Under the pieces are notes generated by a model. That model was not told where the DNA came from. It saw nothing but the letters and a program-made list of their open reading frames with translations, and ran no database searches. DNA of 6,134 nucleotides from Globobulimina sp. (lineage: Eukaryota; Foraminifera; Rotaliida): NCBI GenBank assembly GCA_003354225.1, contig PIVH01000358.1, positions 1 to 6,134 on the forward strand, read 5' to 3'. A program made the position numbers and the translations under genes. This document shows, piece by piece, positions 1 through 3,904 of the stretch (the stretch's first letter is position 1; every line of letters begins with the position of its first letter).

Positions 1-59
1 AAGGATGGCATTTTAAAATAGTCAATATCGTGTCGCTAAAAAAAATGGGACAACGCAAT
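1..59 (+). CDS. possible end of an upstream exon (partial)
   Basis: The frame beginning at base 3 is open from the window edge to a TAA at 66-68. Ending it at base 59, before a GT at 60-61, joins it in phase 0 to the long open frame starting at 92. This supports a short piece of an upstream exon belonging to the same gene, about 19 residues here, including an internal Met at 45. The Met could also be the true start. No domain is recognisable in so short a piece, and the call rests only on splice geometry. The alternative is that the whole stretch is intron or 5' untranslated sequence. Confidence 0.25.
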
Positions 60-91
60 GTGAAATAAATAACAATTATCATATATTGCAG
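60..91 (+). other. candidate short intron ending in TTGCAG
   Basis: The acceptor is good: a pyrimidine-containing TATATTGCAG ends at 91, with no other AG between 22 and 89. The frame after it is open for about 1.4 kb, whereas the first in-frame ATG comes only at 227, so exon A probably begins at a splice site. The donor is uncertain. GTGAAA at 60 keeps the frame but gives only 32 nt, about half the size of the two better introns downstream. GT at 30 would give 62 nt, and a donor before the window is also possible. Confidence 0.35.
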
Positions 92-1455
92 TTTGGATCA
101 AAAGCGGAGTGCGGTCGTTGCTATGATTCTGTTGTAAAACAGAGACAACGCAATAAAATATCAACAACATTCCAAACAAAAACAGACGCTGAATATCAAA
201 GCAGTACTGGTGATATTAAAACAATAATGAAATCGAGATGGCTCGTTAGAAAAAGCACGTTAACATCCCAGAGCAGCACAACTGAACATATCATGGCAGT
301 GATGATACCCGATAACAGCATATCAGACACTCCAAATGATGAAACAAAACATTTAATGCCTTATAAAGGGAGTGTAACATCAAAATCGCCATTGACAATG
401 ACTAAATTATGGACTTCAGCTCCAGCTGATGACCAATCGAAATATATTATGCCAGCTATCTCTGAAAGTCATTCTATATTACGCAGTGACAATAGCATAT
501 TGTCAGATGATGGAAAGGATGATCATTTATATTCGGATTGGACAGTTTATGGGGAACGACATTCAAATCATAGCCGCGGGAAATCGTATATTAATGTTTC
601 TGCGACAACAACGGAAACACATGTTGGATATTCTAAATTTGACGACGGAGTGATTGCTGTTGCTAATATTATACAGCAAGCGAGCACGCAGAATAATAAT
701 AAATTGACGTTACAGTGCAAACTAATTGGACAAAAATCACATTCGATGCAACCGTTTCAGGTCGAAAGTAGAGATGAAAGATTATGTGTTTTGGATAAAG
801 ATAAGATAGAAACATCGCATTTCAATGTATGGCATAAATGGATGATTTTATTGCAAGCAAAATATGAATATCAGTCTGTGTTTGATGGTCAACCATTTAA
901 GAATATTATACGTTGCGTTAAAAGACATCCTCAGTTATTGTTTACTATTCGTTTTGATAATTACAAAACAAAAATGCAAAATAAAAAACACGATCATGTT
1001 ATTCAATCATTATTTAGTTATTTGTTATCAATACAATGTCAAAGTCATGCAACATTAAAACTGAATTGTAATTGTACGAATGCTGCAGCATTCACAAAAT
1101 ACTCTTATTACTTATTAATGGCTGTGTTGCGCGATAAAGCACACAATTCTGCAAATAAAAATATATTAACGTTTCTTAGAAATACGAAACAGAATACATC
1201 GAAAACAGCGACACAAATTTGTTGTTTGTTACCTGCTGCATTGCAAAATGATTCTTATTTTACTGAATATCACAAATATATTAAAGAATGGATAGATTTT
1301 GATTTTTATGTGGTTTTATGCTCAAACTGTTGGTGTTTAAATAATACAATTGTGATTAACCGAATATTCCATTATGCCGTGAAAAGTAACAATTGTAGAA
1401 TTTGTGGTTTTTGTGGTACTCTCTCAAACAAAAAACCCTTAAATCGACCGCCAAT
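92..1455 (+). CDS. exon A of a multidomain ART-family-like protein (unit 1)
   Basis: This exon gives 454 codons plus two bases, open throughout, ending at a GTATGT donor. I do not recognise a named gene. The first third (about 92-720) is rich in Ser, Thr, Asp and His, probably disordered, with loose repeats built round DNSI and HLMP-like words. About 820-1150 looks folded and Cys/His-rich. It contains LNCNCT at 1064-1081, a word repeated in exon C, where it lies just before the ART-like core. The end carries a zinc finger (1319-1408). The ART-like core expected between these two parts is absent, so unit 1 looks like a truncated copy. The start is unsettled: 92 by splicing, or ATG at 227 if the gene begins here. 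Without splicing at 1456 the frame runs to a TAA at 1559 through a hydrophobic tail that resembles nothing else in the window. Confidence 0.6.
310..540 (+). repeat. degenerate internal repeat in exon A
   Basis: Two segments near 310-358 and 487-533, about 177 nt (59 codons) apart, both encode an Asp-Asn-Ser-Ile word followed about ten residues later by His-Leu. Three words of the form (His/Tyr)-(Ile/Leu)-Met lie near 290, 350 and 443. The pattern suggests an old, decayed duplication in a disordered tail. The similarity is weak and could be low-complexity coincidence. Confidence 0.3.
1319..1408 (+). other. zinc finger 1, expanded RanBP2-like (in exon A)
   Basis: The translated Cys codons are at 1319, 1328, 1394 and 1403, followed by Gly, with Asn at 1340. 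The spacing is C-x2-C-x3-N-x17-C-x2-C-G. The C-x2-C-x3-N start and the C-x2-C end match the RanBP2-type finger, whose classical form has only six residues between the Asn and the third Cys; here there are 17. Extra Cys residues occur at 1334 and 1412. The Trp that usually precedes the first Cys is replaced by Leu. RanBP2-type fingers bind RNA or ubiquitin; which, if either, applies here cannot be told. Confidence 0.55.
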
Positions 1456-1520
1456 GTATGTTTTCCACTATGTTGTTTTATATATATTTCCGGCAAAAAC
1501 GTATTGTATGTACCCAACAG
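1456..1520 (+). other. spliceosomal intron 1 (65 nt, GTATGT...CAG)
   Basis: The donor is GTATGT and the acceptor CCCAACAG, which is the first AG after the donor. Removal shifts the reading frame from that of exon A into the frame that stays open through exon B and continues to exon C (phase 2 intron). The skipped sequence would encode an unrelated hydrophobic stretch, as expected for non-coding sequence. A second GTATGT at 1506 is too close to the acceptor to be a donor for it. Confidence 0.7.
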
Positions 1521-1584
1521 TAAAAAACAAGCGAAAGATTTTTATCAAGATTCAGAAATAAAAGAAGGTGCAGGTTTAGATACA
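1521..1584 (+). CDS. exon B, short linker exon
   Basis: This 64-nt exon lies between two GTATGT introns. One base completes the codon split by the first intron, then 21 full codons encode a hydrophilic, charged linker (Lys, Asp, Glu, Gln). It ends in phase 0 before the donor at 1585. It connects zinc finger 1 to the start of unit 2. No domain is visible. The frame alone would run on to a TAG at 1639-1641, which is exactly the acceptor end of the next intron. Confidence 0.6.
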
Positions 1585-1641
1585 GTATGTGACTATGTAC
1601 GTGTTTATCCGTTAATTATTGACCAATACCAAAATCTGTAG
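1585..1641 (+). other. spliceosomal intron 2 (57 nt, GTATGT...TAG)
   Basis: The donor is GTATGT, the acceptor CTGTAG, and no AG lies between them. The length is a multiple of three and the intron is phase 0. The only in-frame stop in this stretch is the TAG formed by its last three bases. Independent support comes from homology: the residues encoded immediately downstream (from 1660) align with an equivalent segment of the second CDS (from 4280), showing that coding continues directly after 1641 and well before the first long-frame start at 1741. Confidence 0.7.
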
Positions 1642-3846
1642 GCTTTCAACGCAGAACAATATGTAAATTATCACATTGGTAACTTTATCAGATACAAAGT
1701 ATTATCTCCGCGCTTTGAATCACTGATTAAAGAATGCACATTGAATGATATCTGGCCAATTTGTAAAATAAAATTCAATCAATATTTATCAAACGCGCAA
1801 AGGTGTCACAATAAAATCTGTTCCATTGTCGTAGCGACGAAGGATGCGAAAGAATACGGCATTGTTAAATATGCGCCAATTGATGTTGCACATGTTTTGG
1901 TACTAATTATTTATACGGAAGAAATACTTTATTCACAATGTTTCACAAAATCGTTTTTATCATTAAATTGTAATTGTACCGATCCAGATATGATAATTAA
2001 AAATCATTGTAATAATTGGTATTGGTTTGGTAGATATATTTATGAAGCGATTGAATTTTATGGTGAGCCATTTGACGGATATTCAGAGCATGAATTATAT
2101 GAAGGGTCTGTGACACTGTTTAATTTTGATTCATTTGCGTTTCCAATTAATTTTCCGCGATCAATAGCCATTTTAGAGAGTACAGCACAACAATTTGCGG
2201 GTGATAGAGGCATTGTAATTCAATTAATTCCAAAATATAATTATGTATTAAATAATATAAAGTGCATTAATCCTTGTTTGGTGTCGAAAGAATATGATCA
2301 AGAAATGAGATTATTATTTGGTCATCACGGTGCTGTACAAATACAAGATATAAAATTAGGAGCAAATAAAAATCATTCTTTACAGAAATATATTGCCGCA
2401 TTGTGTTATTTGGAGAAAATGTTATCTCAAACAATATTTGATACAACATTTTATAATGCGACACATTTATATGAGGACCAAAGTAAAGTTCAATTTATAT
2501 TGCTGCAATTAATTAGAATCTGCGTTGACTTACAAAAAATTAATTTCTCTGAAACTGCAGTAAAAGGCGTTGTTAATCATTATTTACCGTCAAAAGAGAA
2601 TGACAAAGGTTTTATGTATGTTATCGATATGATGAGATATTGGTGCAATAAAACGCAATTTGTCACATTTGAAGCATTTAAAACAGAAATTGTTCATTTA
2701 AAGCCTGGATTAATGGAGTTTTTCATTGACATTAAATCAAAACAAATAAATATTTACAATTTGCAATTATTATTACCAAATATTAAATGTTTTAGAAATT
2801 TTTATAATAAAGTTCAATTTGTACAGATTCCCAATGAAAACGAAAACGAAAATGGTATGGATGATATAAAATATGAGCCTGATCCTGAATGTACAACAAT
2901 ACCACAAATACTTCCTGGTTCCGCTAAACATGAAGTTCCAAACTTTGTAATCAATGCACTGCATAAAGTATCTTCATTTAACTTTGAAAATATTGAACCC
3001 CCAAAATTTAACTTTGACAAAATTTTACCAACATCCGTTACATCGACAATATCGCCGCATGTTCAAGAGTTTAGCTTAAAATTTAAAGATGATTTGATGG
3101 CGTTTCATGGACCAATATCAAAATCCGTTGATGCAACACTTCAGGATTTTATTGATGTGGCCAACAAAATTGATTGGGGGGATGAAAAAACTGGTATTGA
3201 ATTAAGCGGTATTTTATATAAAACGTTATTGCGTGATACTGAACGTACAAAACCATGGGAATGCAAATATTGTAGGTTTATAAATAGAAAGATGATGGTT
3301 GGAGGATATTTCAGATTTTATAATCGACTCAATTCTTGCGGATTGTGTGGCAATTTAAGAATCGCCAAATATAATGTTGTAAGCAACTGCAACAAACGCA
3401 AAATTAATGCAACAATTAGTGGTCGCACAATTAATAACACGTTAAAATTACCACCGTATATAGTGAATCATTGGAACAAAATCAAGCAAAGAGAGTGTAA
3501 ATTTAAAAACAATCAGATCTATTTAGGTCTTTGTGATACATCCAAAATGATACAATTATTGGCAGCTACTGTCCATGTTATTAATACAAGTGTGTTAACC
3601 GAGAATATAGACAAAATTGCGGAATATTTTGAGAATGAAGAGTTGGATGGCAGAGCATTTATAGCAATGGGAAAAAAACAATTTGCCGCACGTATTGTCA
3701 AGACGCTTAATAATAATAAAAGAGCGATTGGTAAATTAAACAGATTATACGTTAAAATCATGGAAATAAATATAAATTGCAATGCGATGAAGCGCGTAGC
3801 CCTTATTTTAGAGAATTTTGGTCGATTAACTAAATGTGTTAAGTAA
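1642..3846 (+). CDS. exon C: divergent ART-like module, zinc finger and C-terminal helical domain (unit 2)
   Basis: This exon encodes 734 residues to a TAA at 3844. It opens with a segment shared with the downstream CDS (spaced Tyr, Gly, Ile, Tyr, then Ser-Pro; 1660-1710). A helical module with a His-Val pair (about 1890-1970) and a WYWFGRY helix (2017-2037) follow. An ART-like core covers 2095-2340, and a helical post-core segment ends in a Leu-Pro-Asn motif near 2775. A low-complexity linker, poor in Cys, runs from about 2830 to 3240. Zinc finger 2 lies at 3256-3351 and a small helical domain at 3601-3774. Compared with its paralogue, three of the putative catalytic positions are changed, so it may be inactive. 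No transmembrane helix or signal is evident. The end may instead be a donor at 3838, see the junction entry. The family is inferred from motifs and no named gene is recognised. Confidence 0.65.
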   Translation, partial: AFNAEQYVNYHIGNFIRYKVLSPRFESLIKECTLNDIWPICKIKFNQYLSNAQRCHNKICSIVVATKDAKEYGIVKYAPIDVAHVLVLIIYTEEILYSQCFTKSFLSLNCNCTDPDMIIKNHCNNWYWFGRYIYEAIEFYGEPFDGYSEHELYEGSVTLFNFDSFAFPINFPRSIAILESTAQQFAGDRGIVIQLIPKYNYVLNNIKCINPCLVSKEYDQEMRLLFGHHGAVQIQDIKLGANKNHSLQKYIAALCYLEKMLSQTIFDTTFYNATHLYEDQSKVQFILLQLIRICVDLQKINFSETAVKGVVNHYLPSKENDKGFMYVIDMMRYWCNKTQFVTFEAFKTEIVHLKPGLMEFFIDIKSKQINIYNLQLLLPNIKCFRNFYNKVQFVQIPNENENENGMDDIKYEPDPECTTIPQILPGSAKHEVPNFVINALHKVSSFNFENIEPPKFNFDKILPTSVTSTISPHVQEFSLKFKDDLMAFHGPISKSVDATLQDFIDVANKIDWGDEKTGIELSGILYKTLLRDTERTKPWECKYCRFINRKMMVGGYFRFYNRLNSCGLCGNLRIAKYNVVSNCNKRKINATISGRTINNTLKLPPYIVNHWNKIKQRECKFKNNQIYLGLCDTSKMIQLLAATVHVINTSVLTENIDKIAEYFENEELDGRAFIAMGKKQFAARIVKTLNNNKRAIGKLNRLYVKIMEININCNAMKRVALILENFGRLTKCVK
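2017..2340 (+). other. divergent ADP-ribosyltransferase-like core (probably inactive)
   Basis: This region aligns without large gaps to the ART-like core of the downstream CDS. The helix with Tyr-Trp and Gly-Arg, the Gly-Ile strand (2209-2220), the Pro-Lys-Tyr-Asn turn and the Ser, Tyr and Glu near the third motif all match. The spacing between motifs one and two (20 residues) and between two and three (47 residues) is identical in both copies. The putative functional residues differ: Tyr-Glu-Gly at 2098-2106 in place of Tyr-His-Gly, Arg-Ser-Ile at 2158-2166 in place of Thr-Ser-Thr, and Glu-Met-Arg at 2302-2310 in place of Glu-x-Glu. The Ser at 2161 is kept. Assignment to the ART superfamily is inference from motif order. 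Confidence 0.4.
2836..2853 (+). repeat. GAAAAY hexanucleotide microrepeat
   Basis: Three in-frame copies of a GAAAAC/T hexamer encode alternating Glu-Asn residues in exon C. The microrepeat marks the start of an acidic, probably disordered linker after the ART-like module. It is probably a product of replication slippage. Confidence 0.7.
2976..3017 (+). repeat. 30-nt spaced direct repeat, decapeptide duplication
   Basis: The 12-mer ATTTAACTTTGA occurs at 2976-2987 and again at 3006-3017, exactly 30 nt (ten codons) apart and in frame. Each copy encodes Phe-Asn-Phe followed by an acidic residue, then a Pro-containing stretch. This is a small in-frame duplication within the linker between the ART-like module and zinc finger 2. 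Confidence 0.6.
3256..3351 (+). other. zinc finger 2, expanded RanBP2-like (in exon C)
   Basis: Cys codons lie at 3262, 3271, 3337 and 3346, then Gly, with Trp at 3256 and Asn at 3283. The pattern W-x-C-x2-C-x3-N-x17-C-x2-C-G has the same spacing as zinc finger 1 and keeps the Trp that typifies RanBP2-type fingers. The 17-residue loop is basic and aromatic. The region that follows is rich in Lys, Arg and Asn, which would suit nucleic-acid binding, but that is only inference. Confidence 0.6.
3601..3774 (+). other. small C-terminal helical domain, SAM-like at a guess
   Basis: About 58 residues show an amphipathic pattern. A first helix ends in a Glu-Tyr-Phe word, followed by a Leu-Asp-Gly turn, a second helix with Phe and Lys residues, a Leu-Asn-Asn-Asn loop, and a last helix ending near an Ile-Met. 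The helix, LDG turn, helix, N-rich loop, helix order recalls sterile alpha motif domains, which mediate self-association. The similarity is by eye only, and other small helical folds remain possible. Confidence 0.3.
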
Positions 3847-3904
3847 ATGTATTAAATCATATCAGTTTGTTGATATGTAATAATTATTAATATGTATTTA
3901 GTCA
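3838..3904 (+). other. gene junction: 58-nt intergenic gap or a 64-nt intron
   Basis: Exon C ends at a TAA at 3844-3846 and the next open frame has its ATG at 3905. Read literally, 58 very A+T-rich bases separate two genes. Alternatively, GTTAAG at 3838 as donor and ATTTAG ending at 3901 as acceptor give a 64-nt phase-0 intron that fuses the two frames into one. The length matches the two confident introns (65 and 57 nt), but the donor departs from GTATGT and an AG at 3864-3865 lies inside. Both protein ends look natural, with a domain ending shortly before the stop and one beginning soon after the ATG. I cannot decide between the two. Confidence 0.5.
3858..3877. other. 7-bp inverted repeat with 6-nt loop
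   Basis: CATATCA at 3858-3864 and its perfect reverse complement TGATATG at 3871-3877 flank a 6-nt loop, 11 bases after the exon C stop codon. A 12-bp perfect palindrome, TAATAATTATTA, follows at 3878-3889. The stem is A+T-rich and weak. It may be a 3'-end or spacing element, or chance in such A+T-rich sequence. Confidence 0.4.

Noticed and set aside
86-91. Start of the first long frame at a TTG codon (86)
   Set aside because: In a eukaryote TTG is not a usual start, and the codon lies within a good splice acceptor, TATATTGCAG. The frame is open further upstream to 17 with no ATG, which fits an exon boundary at 92.
1639-1641. Reassigned or read-through TAG codon
   Set aside because: Read-through would not explain the frame change near 1456-1521. 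A GTATGT...TAG intron explains both the stop and the join, and the only other TAG of this kind (3899) also sits at a possible acceptor.
1400-1740. Frameshifted pseudogene
   Set aside because: The frame change and the stop are each removed exactly by canonical short introns with the same donor, and both flanking frames are long and intact. Decay would not be expected to give matching splice signals.
1741-1743. Start of the second long frame at a TTG codon (1741)
   Set aside because: Homology with the downstream CDS shows that coding continues upstream to about 1660, so this Leu codon is internal.
2267-3782. Reverse-strand open frames within exon C (2267-2464, 2773-3020, 3519-3782)
   Set aside because: They are short, hydrophobic or low-complexity translations opposite a well-supported coding exon, with no homology to the family or to each other.
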